DNA from: a virus
Direction: 5' to 3' (one strand)
Virus record (IMG/VR): IMGVR_UViG_3300045950_000243
Coordinates: 1 to 63,476 of that record
DNA: 63,476 nt
Below, piece by piece: positions 14,601 to 22,997 of the stretch (the first letter of the stretch is position 1; each line of letters starts with the position of its first letter). A program made the translations under genes and the position numbers. The notes beneath the pieces were generated by a model that searched no databases, was not told where the DNA came from, and saw only the letters and a program-made list of their open reading frames with translations.

Positions 14601-16985
14601 CGGGCAGAACTCCAGCGGGTGCTGGGGCGTGCAGTCGTTGACAATGCCCGCCTCGTTGGTGGCGGTGAAGATGGTGCTCTTGCGGACGGCGCAGAGAATG
14701 TCCCGCAGGCGGGCGCCGGATACCGCCGGCAGGCCGGCCAGCGTCGTCTCGGCGGCGGACACGATGGCCTCGGGCCGGGCCAGCCACTTGTTGCAGTAGG
14801 CGGTCTGCAACGGGGTGACGCCCGTGTCGTTGCGCAGGTACAGGCCCGCGTAGTTCCCGGTCCAGGCGGCGTCGGTCGCGGTCAGGGCCGCGGTCTCGTC
14901 CCGCCAGTGGGTGGGGTCGGTGGACGACGGCCAGTAGACCGACAGGGTCGAGCCGGAGCAGGTCAGGCGGATGACCATGCCGGACTGGTTGGCGAGGTGG
15001 TCCGCGTCGGCCGAGGCGAGCACGGTGCCCGTGGTGGCCGTGTCCCGCCGGTACAGCCGCAGGACGCCCGCCCGGTCGACGGTCGCGTAGTAGCCCGTCG
15101 AGGTGTTGGCGCCCGTCGCCCGGGCGATCACGCCGACCTCGACGCGCTGGCTGGCGTTGGTCTGGCCGTCCACCGTGCGGCCGATCTCGGCCACCACGGA
15201 CATGTCCGCCGCCGCCGCGCCCAGTTCGTCGTCGATCCGGCCGTTGGTCCCGGAGCCGCCGTAGACCGCCCAGACCTCGTTCGCGCCGGTCGAGACCTCG
15301 ACCCGGTTCGAGCCGATGCCGCCGGTGCCGGACTGGAACCACAGGATGCCCTCGTCGCTGGTGCCGATGGTGGACGAGAAGCCGCGGTTGAAGTCGTCCT
15401 TCCAGGTCCGGCCGCGGTTGATCGGCCGCGGGCCCGTGCCGTGGGCCGCGAAGGTGTTGGTCGTGCTGGACTGCGGCTGAATCCAGACGTGGTCCCGGGC
15501 GTCCACCAGCTCCGGGATGTCGCCCGGCGTGTAGGGGAACGGGTTGACGGTCGAGCTGTCGAAGTACCGCTGGTTGGCGCCCGCGGCGTTGACCGTGAAC
15601 CCCTGGACCCGCAGGTCCCGGGTGTGCCGCAGCCGGTAGGACTCGACCTGCGGCAGGTACTGGATGTGGCGGAAACCGCCCGGGACCGCCCGGGTCCACG
15701 TCGTCAGGGCGCCGCGGATGCCGAAGCCCCAGGGGATGCCGGTGTCGCGGGCGATGCGGATCTCGCCTTGGGCGAGGCCGGTCGTCGGGAGCTGCCCGCT
15801 CGAATCGACCGGCGGGCCCCACAGGCCCAGGCCGGGCCAGCGCTCGGCGTGGCGGATGGTCGGCACCCAGTCGGTGCCCAGCTCCTTCTTCGGCGTCGTG
15901 GAGTCGAAGAACATGCCGGCGCCGGCCGGGCGGTGGTGCTGCTCGGGCCAGGTCCCGCCGACCGCGGCGTCGAACTCGGTCAGGACGCCGAAGCCCGGGT
16001 CGAACCCGAGGATGTCCGGGCCGGCGTCCGCGAAGTCGGCCGGCGTGATCTCGACCTTGGCCGTCGGGCCCTGGTAGGGCGAGCGGATCTGGAGCTGCGC
16101 CGCGCCCAGCTCGTCGGTGACCGAGAAGGCCACCGTCGTCGCCTCGTTGCCGAAGCTGGCCGACTGCCACGCGGCGTTGATGTCGTTGATGAGGGTCGTC
16201 AGCGACGTGGACGTGGAGTTGGTCAGGGCCACCTCGAACGGCCCGGCGTCCGTGCCCGTGGACTTGGTGATCTTGAGCCGGATGCGGTTCTTGTTCGAGG
16301 TGTTGAACGGGAACGTCACCTTCTGGCCGGTGATCTTCGCCCGGGCGACGTTGCGGTAGCGGAACTCGTGGCGCACCGATTCGGCCTGCGTGCCGGTGGC
16401 GGCGTCCAGTGCCGCCACGTTGCCGACCCAGCCGTCGCTGCCGTCCGAGCCGACGAAGGTATAGGGCGGGCCCACGGTGCCGAGGCGGTTCCGGCCCTTG
16501 CCGGCGAAGTTGAAGTTGAAGATGTTCTCCAGGCCCTGCGACGTGGTGCCCTCGTCGACGATGACCCGGGAGGCCGCCCCGGCGAAAGGCGACTTGAGCA
16601 GGATCTCGCCCTCGAACTCGAAGGCGATGGTGGAGGCGTCGCCGGCCGCCGCCTGCCAGGCCGTGTTGATCGCGCTCAAGCATTGGGAGAGCGTCGTGGC
16701 GGAGGGCGTAGCGCCCGCGCCGTTGATCTCGCCGACGTTGATGAGCGTGCCGTCGGTGCGCGTGGCCTGGAGCTTGAAGTGCCGGTTGACGCTCAGGTCC
16801 CGGGTGTCGGTCAGCTTGCCCCAGAACTGGTCGCCCGTCACCAGCGCCGGCAGCTTCAGGGCGGAGGTGCTGACCGCCCGGAAGTGCTCCGAGACCGCCG
16901 CGAGGCTGCGGCGGACCTCGCCGGCCGGCACGTTGGCGCCGGCCGTCGGGGTGTCGAGGCTGAAGCGGAAGTCCGTGGTCGCCAT
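11667..16985 (-). CDS. Giant tail fibre protein (1772 aa)
   Basis: Probably the long fibre or receptor-binding protein. ATG three bases after the preceding stop. Two related modules lie near the N-terminus ('TTLSQCLSAINTAWQ...LLKSPFAGAASRVIV' and 'TTLINDINAAWQ...LQIRSPYQGPTAKVEI'), like the beta-alpha insertions of flagellar cap and hook proteins. Around 530-760 a concanavalin-like jelly roll begins WKDDFNRGF and ends GNYAGLYLRNDTG, a likely glycan-binding domain. Gly-rich hinges follow (PGAGGGGNVGQ and TINSTGGGGGGSG). The C-terminal 700 residues are Ser/Thr/Gly-rich fibre sequence ending in a compact beta domain. No chaperone cleavage motif was recognised. Confidence 0.8.
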   Translation of the reverse strand: MATTDFRFSLDTPTAGANVPAGEVRRSLAAVSEHFRAVSTSALKLPALVTGDQFWGKLTDTRDLSVNRHFKLQATRTDGTLINVGEINGAGATPSATTLSQCLSAINTAWQAAAGDASTIAFEFEGEILLKSPFAGAASRVIVDEGTTSQGLENIFNFNFAGKGRNRLGTVGPPYTFVGSDGSDGWVGNVAALDAATGTQAESVRHEFRYRNVARAKITGQKVTFPFNTSNKNRIRLKITKSTGTDAGPFEVALTNSTSTSLTTLINDINAAWQSASFGNEATTVAFSVTDELGAAQLQIRSPYQGPTAKVEITPADFADAGPDILGFDPGFGVLTEFDAAVGGTWPEQHHRPAGAGMFFDSTTPKKELGTDWVPTIRHAERWPGLGLWGPPVDSSGQLPTTGLAQGEIRIARDTGIPWGFGIRGALTTWTRAVPGGFRHIQYLPQVESYRLRHTRDLRVQGFTVNAAGANQRYFDSSTVNPFPYTPGDIPELVDARDHVWIQPQSSTTNTFAAHGTGPRPINRGRTWKDDFNRGFSSTIGTSDEGILWFQSGTGGIGSNRVEVSTGANEVWAVYGGSGTNGRIDDELGAAAADMSVVAEIGRTVDGQTNASQRVEVGVIARATGANTSTGYYATVDRAGVLRLYRRDTATTGTVLASADADHLANQSGMVIRLTCSGSTLSVYWPSSTDPTHWRDETAALTATDAAWTGNYAGLYLRNDTGVTPLQTAYCNKWLARPEAIVSAAETTLAGLPAVSGARLRDILCAVRKSTIFTATNEAGIVNDCTPQHPLEFCPGFGIFIDQNTPGRQFRWRVDPSILGGGGGGPGAGGGGNVGQVPFGGSGGTGFPGYPWLYFGPTTCIPAGDDPILLDEQFLNIYSTPSTPFLRLAPVSTTWNTAYLATLNLRPQTGYGYTSNWEGAGFRNDLKGLLDSYTGFAAAAYTRLGRAAPPTIKDPQGVDRGASWGLVEFLEGLGRMVLSTVQDPATGTLPTWLSSATGGRLDPGLPFASTYVGVHRLLTSVATTANLPGFVGGQTVPAGTVVLVRDAGGGLPVWYQWTGATWTQVYAPSSTVVDKWATISVPASLSADKSITLVASAGAQTLTVAAGTNVTFSADNTTKTLTINSTGGGGGGSGTVQDVYQDGVLATNDATVVDFRDGFVVTTATTTAQVQGLWVRDSGTTAVRMNPTVLTASSWWLLGSGSLTPTDFTSWDVRWQKSTGAVQVTKNLLIGDQAVSATGQLVIQKKLSGSTPLVLRGNTGQNAEMRFEGNLGAVQQWEIRQNGTSEDLQFVRKLPSDQVLGKFRNSDGAFEVTGDIVLAAGKKVDGVDLDVDIFKKTVDTLDVILDGTTYVKFSATERTKLTSVEAGAEVNNINDTAANALTAGPTSNADAYHTHNLAQPSAYEGDTAVLPNFQKISFSSSGFALAVNGSDNTRVDVALDTGAGLSYDGSSRLQVAFGTTATLAAAGNHTHGTGGYTQVPWATGISGIPSTFNPALHGLDDPTYHSGTLSASKLAYADSTTYNFGKTTPTAVVLNLGVDAAGAPLATTIRFATHSHDGSVGSGGQIQYANIAGKPSTFPPSAHATTHEKSGTDQLTGDNLKINFVPTNYSSAGDQLGQHLTGINAALLSTNPTVFYNLGFHASGSLTNLNPDQRIVIGHHTAGWTGGAGADGPLVPLTCKLRRVQGRLGVALTQSTQQVKVTIWNLTQQTNVTASIVQGTNSSIWMDVTTSLAFTANDKLHAYIDYDRGNIGNEPSITIGQSNFSLIFDTAP

Positions 16986-16988
16986 GCG

Positions 16989-19373
16989 TTAGCCGATGCT
17001 CCACCGGTTGTCCTGCGTACCCCAGCGGCTGTCCGTCGTGTTCCACCGGAAGGCGCCGCCGCCGATCTCCAGGAAGTCCCCGATGACCAGGGAATCGAAG
17101 AAGCTCACGCCGGAGCCGAACATGCCCGCCGTGTCGGCGATCGTGACGGTCTCCGCGAAGCTGAACGTGCCCGACAGGTTGAGGGCGTCCGCGACCAGGA
17201 CCGTCTCGTCGACCTCCAGGGCGGCGCCGACGATGGCGATCTCGACGTGCACCGGCCGGACGTCCTCCAGGCGCTGGATGATCCGGCGGAACAGCTTCGG
17301 GTCGAAGCGCACGTTCGGGTTCAGGCGGCGCAGGAAGATCAGGATGTCGGAGTCGGGGATGCGCAGGCCGGTGTTCGCGCCCACGTCGGTGATCGCGTTG
17401 GTGCCGCGCACCAGGCCCGTGACGTCATCCTCGCCGCCCCCGGCGTCCGTCAGCGTGTTGGTCACGTCGTACAGGACGGCCTCGTCGAAGCGCACGGTGG
17501 CGTTGAAGTTCTGGCCGGCGCCGCTCTGGCACCAGAGCGAGAAGGACTCGATGCGCTGCGCGTCCTGGAGGGTCTTCACCAGGAAACCGTCGTAGATCAG
17601 GTCGCCGTCCAGGTAGACCTGGAGAATGCCGTCGGTGCCGGCGCCGACGTGCTCCAGGACCCGCCAGCGGATGCGGTGCTTCTTGCCCAGCGTCAACGTC
17701 TTGCCCGTGCCCACGTCGGCGCCGAAGTTCTCGCCGCCGACGAACAGCTCGCGGTTGGCGTTCTTGGCCTTGAGGTAGACGTAGGACGGCGTGGCCTCCT
17801 CGTCGCCGAACCGCGCCAGGTGCAGTTCCTGGCCGTTGGCCTGCGTGGTCGAGTCCACCTGGACGGTGAAGTCCGCGACCGCTCCGGCGTTCAGCGCCCA
17901 GGTGTGGAGCTTGGTCGCCCGGCCGCCCGCGGCGGCGCCGTTGACGGTGACGACCGCCTCGCCGGCCACCTCGGCGATGGTGCCGGTGCCGATGTTGGCG
18001 GTGCTGTCCCAGAGGTGGAAGTCCGTCGTGCCGTCGGTGAAGTTCGCGTCCCGCAGGAACTCGGCGAGCAGCACCGACTCGATGCGGTGCGGGCGCCCGG
18101 AGACGGTGCCGGTCGTGACCTCGGCCTGCTGCGGCTCCTGCACGCCCGGGTCGTCGGTCTCGGCCGGCGTGTAGTCCGAGGCGATCTCGACCACGTCGGC
18201 GTCGAAGCCAAAGGTCCGGAACAGCAGCTCGAAGGCGCGGGTCGTGCCCTTGAGCTTGGAGAAGTCCACCGACCCGAGGATCTGCTGGCGTTGCAGGATC
18301 TCCGGCTCGCTGCTGTCCAGGTGCTCGTAGCCCACCTGCCGGGCAAGGTATCCCAGGTTGACGTGGGTCGTCAGGATGCCGACGCTGGAAGTCGCGGCCG
18401 GCGGGTTGGTGAAGTTGCCGTCCAGCACCAGGAAGCGGGAGACGATCTTGCCGGTGGCGTCGACCCGGGTGAAGTAGTTGACGACCTTGCGGACCTCGCC
18501 CTTGCCCGGACCGTCCATCACCCGCAGGGTGTAGCCGCCGTAGTAGTTGGTCGAGTTGCTGGTGAAGCGGCCGGCGTACAGCTTGAAGGTGTCGCCCTTG
18601 ACCGGCGGGTCCTGGTAGTCGCTCTCGACGTCGACCCGCAGGAGCGCGCCGTCGTAGGCGACGATCTTCTTGACGGTGCCGGCGGCGTTCCCGGACGTGA
18701 TCTCCAGATACCAGTGGATGTAGTAGCCGTTGGTGAACTGCGGGGCCGAGCCCTGGTCGAACTGCTCGGGCAGGAACACCTGATTCTTGGCGCTGCCGCC
18801 GCCGCCCTGGCCGGAGCCCTGGCCCTTCAAGGTCCCGGTGAACAGTTGATCCACCGTGCCGTCGACCGGCGGCAGGTAGACCAGCCGCGGGTAGCACAGC
18901 TCGAAGCCGACGAGGGTGGTGCCCTGGCTGAACGGCGGGCTGACCGTCGCCACCTTGGTCGTGCCGTTGTAGTCGAGGATCTTGGCGTACTGGTTGGCGA
19001 TGGGATTGGCAACGCCGTTCTGCTCGGTCTGGGTCAGCGCCCGCAGCCCGTAGCCGACGAAGAAGTCGTCCAGGCTGGAGATCATGCCGGCGCTGTCGAA
19101 GGTGACGCTGATGCCGTCGGTGCTGACGCTCCCGACCACCAGCCGCTCCGGCTGGACGCTGATGTTCACCGGGTCGCACAGCGCCTCGCCCCAGGCGAAC
19201 GTGACGTTGAGGCCGTCGGCATCCACGAGAACCGCGATGCCCGCCGTCTCGGTCCGCTGGCGGTCGAGTTCCTGCTGCACCGCATCCAGGTACGCCTGGA
19301 GCAGCTTGGCCGGGTCGACCGTCGGGTCCTTGAGCGAGTAGGGCGCCAGCTCGTAGAGCGAGAGGCGGCTCAT
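16989..19373 (-). CDS. Baseplate protein, gpI-type, with inserted domains (794 aa)
   Basis: The gpI-like core is split. The N-terminus (LYELAPYSLKDPTVDPAKLLQAYLDAVQQEL) and residues 340-395 (LGYLARQVGYEHLDSSEPEILQRQQI...KLKGTTRAFELLFRTFGF) match the family that links baseplate to fibres; KGT at 375-377 is its hallmark. Two modules of the form 'Y..Y.L.I.sG...G..rkIv.Y......GD...L' are inserted at about 215-266 and 276-333. A concanavalin-like domain follows (about 440-650). It lies directly between the J-type gene and the fibre, as expected. P2 gpI is about 180 residues, so this is strongly enlarged. Confidence 0.72.
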   Translation of the reverse strand: MSRLSLYELAPYSLKDPTVDPAKLLQAYLDAVQQELDRQRTETAGIAVLVDADGLNVTFAWGEALCDPVNISVQPERLVVGSVSTDGISVTFDSAGMISSLDDFFVGYGLRALTQTEQNGVANPIANQYAKILDYNGTTKVATVSPPFSQGTTLVGFELCYPRLVYLPPVDGTVDQLFTGTLKGQGSGQGGGGSAKNQVFLPEQFDQGSAPQFTNGYYIHWYLEITSGNAAGTVKKIVAYDGALLRVDVESDYQDPPVKGDTFKLYAGRFTSNSTNYYGGYTLRVMDGPGKGEVRKVVNYFTRVDATGKIVSRFLVLDGNFTNPPAATSSVGILTTHVNLGYLARQVGYEHLDSSEPEILQRQQILGSVDFSKLKGTTRAFELLFRTFGFDADVVEIASDYTPAETDDPGVQEPQQAEVTTGTVSGRPHRIESVLLAEFLRDANFTDGTTDFHLWDSTANIGTGTIAEVAGEAVVTVNGAAAGGRATKLHTWALNAGAVADFTVQVDSTTQANGQELHLARFGDEEATPSYVYLKAKNANRELFVGGENFGADVGTGKTLTLGKKHRIRWRVLEHVGAGTDGILQVYLDGDLIYDGFLVKTLQDAQRIESFSLWCQSGAGQNFNATVRFDEAVLYDVTNTLTDAGGGEDDVTGLVRGTNAITDVGANTGLRIPDSDILIFLRRLNPNVRFDPKLFRRIIQRLEDVRPVHVEIAIVGAALEVDETVLVADALNLSGTFSFAETVTIADTAGMFGSGVSFFDSLVIGDFLEIGGGAFRWNTTDSRWGTQDNRWSIG

Positions 19374-19377
19374 GCGG

Positions 19378-21429
19378 TCAGCTCTCGTCGTCGCCGGACA
19401 GGACCGTCACGGCGGTGTTCGGCCCCTGGACCAGCGCCTCGAACTCCCGGCACTTCAAGTCCGCGAGGATCAGGTAGCGGCTGGTGGCGTCCGGGTGGGT
19501 GCTCCAGTCGGCGTCCAGGCGGGCGACGAAGCTGCCGTCGGAATGCGTCGGCGTCACCTGCTGGTAGTCGATGATCGTCCGGGTCTGGCCGGCGCCGGTG
19601 CCGCTGACGAGGGACACGACGCGGTAGTTGTAGAAGTCGGTCGTGCTGCTCGCCTGGGTGGTGTCGAACCGCAGCAGCCGCGGGTGCCACAGCCGCAGGG
19701 TGTCGCCCGAGGCCGGGGTCTTGCCCGTGTCCCACGCCTTCTCGACCTTGGCCTTCCGCGAGGACCCCGTGTAAGACACGATCTTGCGGGTCTGGCCCAG
19801 TCCCACGCCGCCGGTGACGTCGATCCGGTAGTTGGCGTAGAACCCGTCCTGGGTCGAGGTCGTGTCGGTCGCGCCGTTGCCCAGGTTGGCCCAGGCCGTC
19901 GGCAGGATGATCTCGTCGACGGTGGAGGCGCCGGCCTGGGAGCCGAGCGTGCCGTAGTGCAGCTCCTCGCCGGTGGACTCCTCGACGGTGCAGACCGGGC
20001 TGGTGACGTGGCACCACTTGACCCCCGGCACGTTCATGATGGTGTCTACGATCCAGGAGTAGCGCAGCTCGTTCTCGTAGCGGACCCGGTCCTCGCGGAA
20101 CAGGCCGGCGACGGCGGCGGTGACCGCGTTCTGCACCGTCGTCGTGTCGTAGCGCGCGTCCACCCGGATCTTGGCGATCACGTCCACCGCGACGTTGGTG
20201 CCGTTGGCGACCGCCGCCTGCACCGTCACCACCTTGCGGGCCTGAAGGAACTGCTGGAGGGACGTCCGCAGCGGCGCCGGGACGACGGCCACGAGGTCGT
20301 TGTTGCTGTCCGCCGTCCAGGCGTAGACCGTCACCACGTTCGAGATCCCGTCGCTGGGGCTGGACAGGACCCCGGCCTTGGCCACCGTCCCGTTGGCGGC
20401 GTCGGTGTAGCCGGCGCTGAGGGCACGGTAGTCGGTGGCGGTGATCGCCCGGTCGTTGGTCTTGAGGAAGGCCGGCGCGAAGAACTTGATGGACGAGTCG
20501 GACTCGCGGTCCTGGCCGCCCGAAGCCGGGTTGGTGTTGGTGACAGGCAGCGACACGGAGGTCGTGCCGGAGGGGTCGGTGCGGGTCGCCGGCAGGGTGC
20601 CGGACAGCGCCCGGGCGGTGACGTTGCCCTTAGCGCCGCCGCCGACCCGGTAGGTGACGACGACCTGCGCGCCCGTCGGCACGATCTTGCCGGTGATGCC
20701 GTCGCCGAACAGCAGCGTCGCCCGGTCCTTCTCGTCGATCTTGACTTCGTAGATGTTCGGGTCGTCCGGGTCGGGCGCCAGCACCAGGCTTTCGGCCTCG
20801 GTCCACGCCACGCCGTCGACCGTCACCGTCACGGTGCCGGCGACCACCGGGTAGTTGGTCAGGGCAAAGGTCTGGAACACCGTGCCGTCGCCGCGCAGCG
20901 TCTCGGTGTACTTCTTGCCCTCCACGGCGCCGACGAACGGCGCGCTCACCAGCGTGCTGTTCTGATACCAGTTGGTGCCGTCGTACAGCAGCGTGTAGTT
21001 CCGGTCGACCTCGAAGCGCAGGCCGGCGGCGGCGAGCGCCTGACCCTGGGTCACGACGAAGGTGATGGGCGGGTTGGTGAGCGAGATCCCGGAGGTGTCC
21101 ACGTCCAGGTTGACCGACGCCGAGGTCGACAGCGACGGCCGGTAGCCCAACATGCGCGCGATGTGGATGATGTTGCGCCGCTCGCGGGCGGTCGCCAGGT
21201 AGACCTCGTTGCCGATCCGGTTCTGGTAGTAGGACAGGTTGGCCAGGCCCACCGACGCCAGCTCCAGGAGGGCGATCCCGATCTGCGACTCGGTGAAGTC
21301 GGTGAAGTCGTTCGGGTAGTTGTCCCGCAGGAACTCGATGAGGGCCGTCTTGTGGGCGAAGAAGTCCCGCGCGGTCAGGTCGATCCGCGGCAGGACGGCG
21401 GGCGAGGAGGAGTTGGAGACGGTCGCCAT
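19378..21429 (-). CDS. Baseplate J-like wedge protein (683 aa)
   Basis: ATG overlapping the TGA of the gp25-like gene (TGATG). The family features are present: the N-terminal 'DFTESQIGIALLELASVGLANLSYYQNRIGNE', 'LFGDGITGKIVPTGA' (240-254), and 'NPASGGQDRESDSSIKFFAPA' with 'RAITATDYRAL' (300-336). The C-terminal 200 residues carry two 'Y..YRI.v.sG.G.GQTR.Ii.Y' modules (530-580, 598-655), related to those in the gpI-type protein. The protein forms the peripheral baseplate wedge. Longer than P2 gpJ because of this tail. Confidence 0.87.
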   Translation of the reverse strand: MATVSNSSSPAVLPRIDLTARDFFAHKTALIEFLRDNYPNDFTDFTESQIGIALLELASVGLANLSYYQNRIGNEVYLATARERRNIIHIARMLGYRPSLSTSASVNLDVDTSGISLTNPPITFVVTQGQALAAAGLRFEVDRNYTLLYDGTNWYQNSTLVSAPFVGAVEGKKYTETLRGDGTVFQTFALTNYPVVAGTVTVTVDGVAWTEAESLVLAPDPDDPNIYEVKIDEKDRATLLFGDGITGKIVPTGAQVVVTYRVGGGAKGNVTARALSGTLPATRTDPSGTTSVSLPVTNTNPASGGQDRESDSSIKFFAPAFLKTNDRAITATDYRALSAGYTDAANGTVAKAGVLSSPSDGISNVVTVYAWTADSNNDLVAVVPAPLRTSLQQFLQARKVVTVQAAVANGTNVAVDVIAKIRVDARYDTTTVQNAVTAAVAGLFREDRVRYENELRYSWIVDTIMNVPGVKWCHVTSPVCTVEESTGEELHYGTLGSQAGASTVDEIILPTAWANLGNGATDTTSTQDGFYANYRIDVTGGVGLGQTRKIVSYTGSSRKAKVEKAWDTGKTPASGDTLRLWHPRLLRFDTTQASSTTDFYNYRVVSLVSGTGAGQTRTIIDYQQVTPTHSDGSFVARLDADWSTHPDATSRYLILADLKCREFEALVQGPNTAVTVLSGDDES

Positions 21430-21800
21430 CAGATGTCTCGCACGAACGTAAGGACGAGGCTGTCTTCGGTCGCGTTCGACCGGATGAAGTACCGCAGGTT
21501 GAGCGCGAACTCGTGCTCCCGCGTCGTGACCTGCACGTCCAGCAGTTCGATGCGGCGCTCCCACCGGCGCAGGGCGTCCACCGTGGCGTTGCGAGCGGCG
21601 ACGGCCAGGATGTGGTCGTTGGGCTCGAAGACGAGTTCCGGCAGCCGGCTGCCGAAGCTGCGCAGGAACGGCCGCTCCCCAAGGCGCGTCGTCAGGATGA
21701 GCTGGATCGACGTGCGAATCACGTCCGCCGTCGAGCGCGAGACGAGCGCACCGCCCTGCGCGCGCGTGAGGGGAGCCGCGAGGCCGAGGAAGTCCGGCAT
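21429..21800 (-). CDS. Baseplate wedge protein, gp25/GPW family (123 aa)
   Basis: Typical size and motifs of the T4 gp25/P2 gpW family. 'IRTSIQLILTTRLGERPFLRSFGSRLPELVFEPND' contains the R-G/E-R-x-x-R-x-F-G-S signature, followed by 'ALRRWERRIELLDVQV'. The protein triggers sheath polymerisation at the baseplate. It sits in the conserved order PAAR, gp25, gpJ, gpI with one-base spacing to each side. Confidence 0.92.
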   Translation of the reverse strand: MPDFLGLAAPLTRAQGGALVSRSTADVIRTSIQLILTTRLGERPFLRSFGSRLPELVFEPNDHILAVAARNATVDALRRWERRIELLDVQVTTREHEFALNLRYFIRSNATEDSLVLTFVRDI

Positions 21801-21801
21801 G

Positions 21802-22080
21802 TCAGCCTCCGATCACCACGTCGGTCGAACTGGTATTGACGATGTGGCCGCAGGTCGCCGTGTCGTTCAGCCGGCAGACCGCGCGGCCGTACGCCCGGAC
21901 GGTGCTCGACCCGGTCGCCAGCGTCGCGTTGGCGTGGCTGCCGCTGCCGTGGGAGTCCACGTCGTCTGTGACGATGGCGAGGAAGAAGCCGTTGACCCGC
22001 ACGGTGCCGAGGTTGTTGGCGCCCTGCCGGATGATCCCGGTCGCCACCGTGTCGAGGTTGCAGCGCGCTGCTCCGGGCAT
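21802..22080 (-). CDS. PAAR-type spike tip protein (92 aa)
   Basis: A small beta-rich protein with DDVDSHGSGSHANATLATGSS, then VYGRAVCRLND and CGHIV near the end. Two His residues and two Cys are placed as in PAAR-repeat proteins, whose metal-bound apex sharpens the tip of the gp5/VgrG spike. It is encoded just after the hub/spike block and before gp25, the usual position. Confidence 0.78.
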   Translation of the reverse strand: MPGAARCNLDTVATGIIRQGANNLGTVRVNGFFLAIVTDDVDSHGSGSHANATLATGSSTVRAYGRAVCRLNDTATCGHIVNTSSTDVVIGG

Positions 22081-22125
22081 GGGGTCCTCCTTTGGGGCGG
22101 AAACAGCTCCCCAGCAGAACCGCTG

Positions 22126-22566
22126 CTAGACGCGCCAGGCGGGCCGCAGAGCCGGGGGCGGCGCCGGACGGAGGTTGGTACGGGGGTCCCCCGCGGAAGC
22201 CGCCACGCCCCAAGTCTTGCGAAGCGTCTCGATGACCAGGGAGTCCACCGCCTGGAGGAGCGCCGCGGCCTCGGCCGGGGTCTCGGCGGCGAAGTCGAGG
22301 AGCGCTTCCCGCTCCACGATCCGCTCGCCTCTGGCTCGGAAGTTCGGGCAGAAGGTCGGCCAGACGACCCGCGGGTCCTGGACCTGGCCGCACCAGGGAA
22401 CCTCCCGGCGCGTCTCGTAGCGCGTGCACAGGCCGTCCCGGCCCAGGTGGGGGCAGGCGACTCGGGACCGGACCAGGACGCGCTCCTGGCCCCAGCGGAC
22501 GGGGGCGGAGAAGAAGCAGCAGGCCCCCAGGGAGGGGCAGGCGGTGCACTCCGCGAGGTCGGTCAT
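22126..22566 (-). CDS. YkgJ-type cysteine-cluster protein in the tail operon (146 aa)
   Basis: ATG at 22566 overlapping the stop of the upstream gene. Eight cysteines in the family spacing: Cys7, Cys10, Cys16, Cys17 (GACC), Cys38, Cys47, Cys59 and Cys73. CPHLGRDGLCTRYETRREVPWCGQ is close to the bacterial YkgJ consensus. The family probably chelates zinc or iron. Its place between the spike proteins suggests a role in metallating the PAAR tip or in the virion itself, which is inference. A second, diverged copy is in the early region (730-1257). Confidence 0.72.
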   Translation of the reverse strand: MTDLAECTACPSLGACCFFSAPVRWGQERVLVRSRVACPHLGRDGLCTRYETRREVPWCGQVQDPRVVWPTFCPNFRARGERIVEREALLDFAAETPAEAAALLQAVDSLVIETLRKTWGVAASAGDPRTNLRPAPPPALRPAWRV

Positions 22567-22988
22567 GAGCCTTCGGCCGCCGCGGTCGCCTGGACCCATC
22601 GGCGCAGGGCGTACTCGGCCGCGGCGGACAGCGCCGGGCTGTCGCGGTGGAACCACGCGAGGGCCCAGTTGCCGGCCCCGAACAGCGCATTGTAGGCGGC
22701 GTGCAGTTGGGTCCCGGTCGCCCCGACGGCGGCCCGCGCGGCGCCCTCGTCGCCCGCGGTGGACACCTGCATGACTTCGACGCCGTCCCAGTCGACGACC
22801 ACCGCGACCGCCGAATCCGGGCTTTCGACCGTCTCCTGGAAGGCGTAGAGCTGCACCAGCGGCGGGGGCGTCACCCGGGCGGACACGGTGACGGGCTGCG
22901 TCCGCAGGAGCCGCGCGTCGAACGCGACGGTCTTGGTGAGGTTCGGGAGCTGGACCGCCGCGTCGAGAATGAGGTTGAGCGTGGGCAT
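22563..22988 (-). CDS. Tail protein with two copies of the 15-residue repeat (141 aa)
   Basis: Residues 1-25 read LNLILDAAVQLPNLTKTVAFDARLL, split over two units of the 'TKTVAFDAAVQLxNL' repeat that fills the 827-residue neck protein 15 kb away. After that comes 'VVVDWDGVEVMQVSTAGDEGAARAAVG', then a helical domain with NALFGAGNWALAWF. No enzymatic motif. It is coupled (ATGA) to the YkgJ-type gene and follows the lyase-like gene. It may be an adaptor that borrows the repeat to bind the same partner. Confidence 0.6.
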   Translation of the reverse strand: MPTLNLILDAAVQLPNLTKTVAFDARLLRTQPVTVSARVTPPPLVQLYAFQETVESPDSAVAVVVDWDGVEVMQVSTAGDEGAARAAVGATGTQLHAAYNALFGAGNWALAWFHRDSPALSAAAEYALRRWVQATAAAEGS

Positions 22989-22997
22989 GGGCGGATC

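Noticed and set aside
11059-17046. Single minus-strand frame joining the 188-residue protein and a long upstream stretch
   Set aside because: Only the last 189 codons have protein character; the rest is an off-frame reading of the 1772-residue fibre gene.
12006-19574. Very long plus-strand open frame (over 2500 codons) across the fibre and baseplate genes
   Set aside because: It is the antisense of recognisable tail proteins, is Arg/Gly/Val-rich without motifs, and arises from the high GC content.
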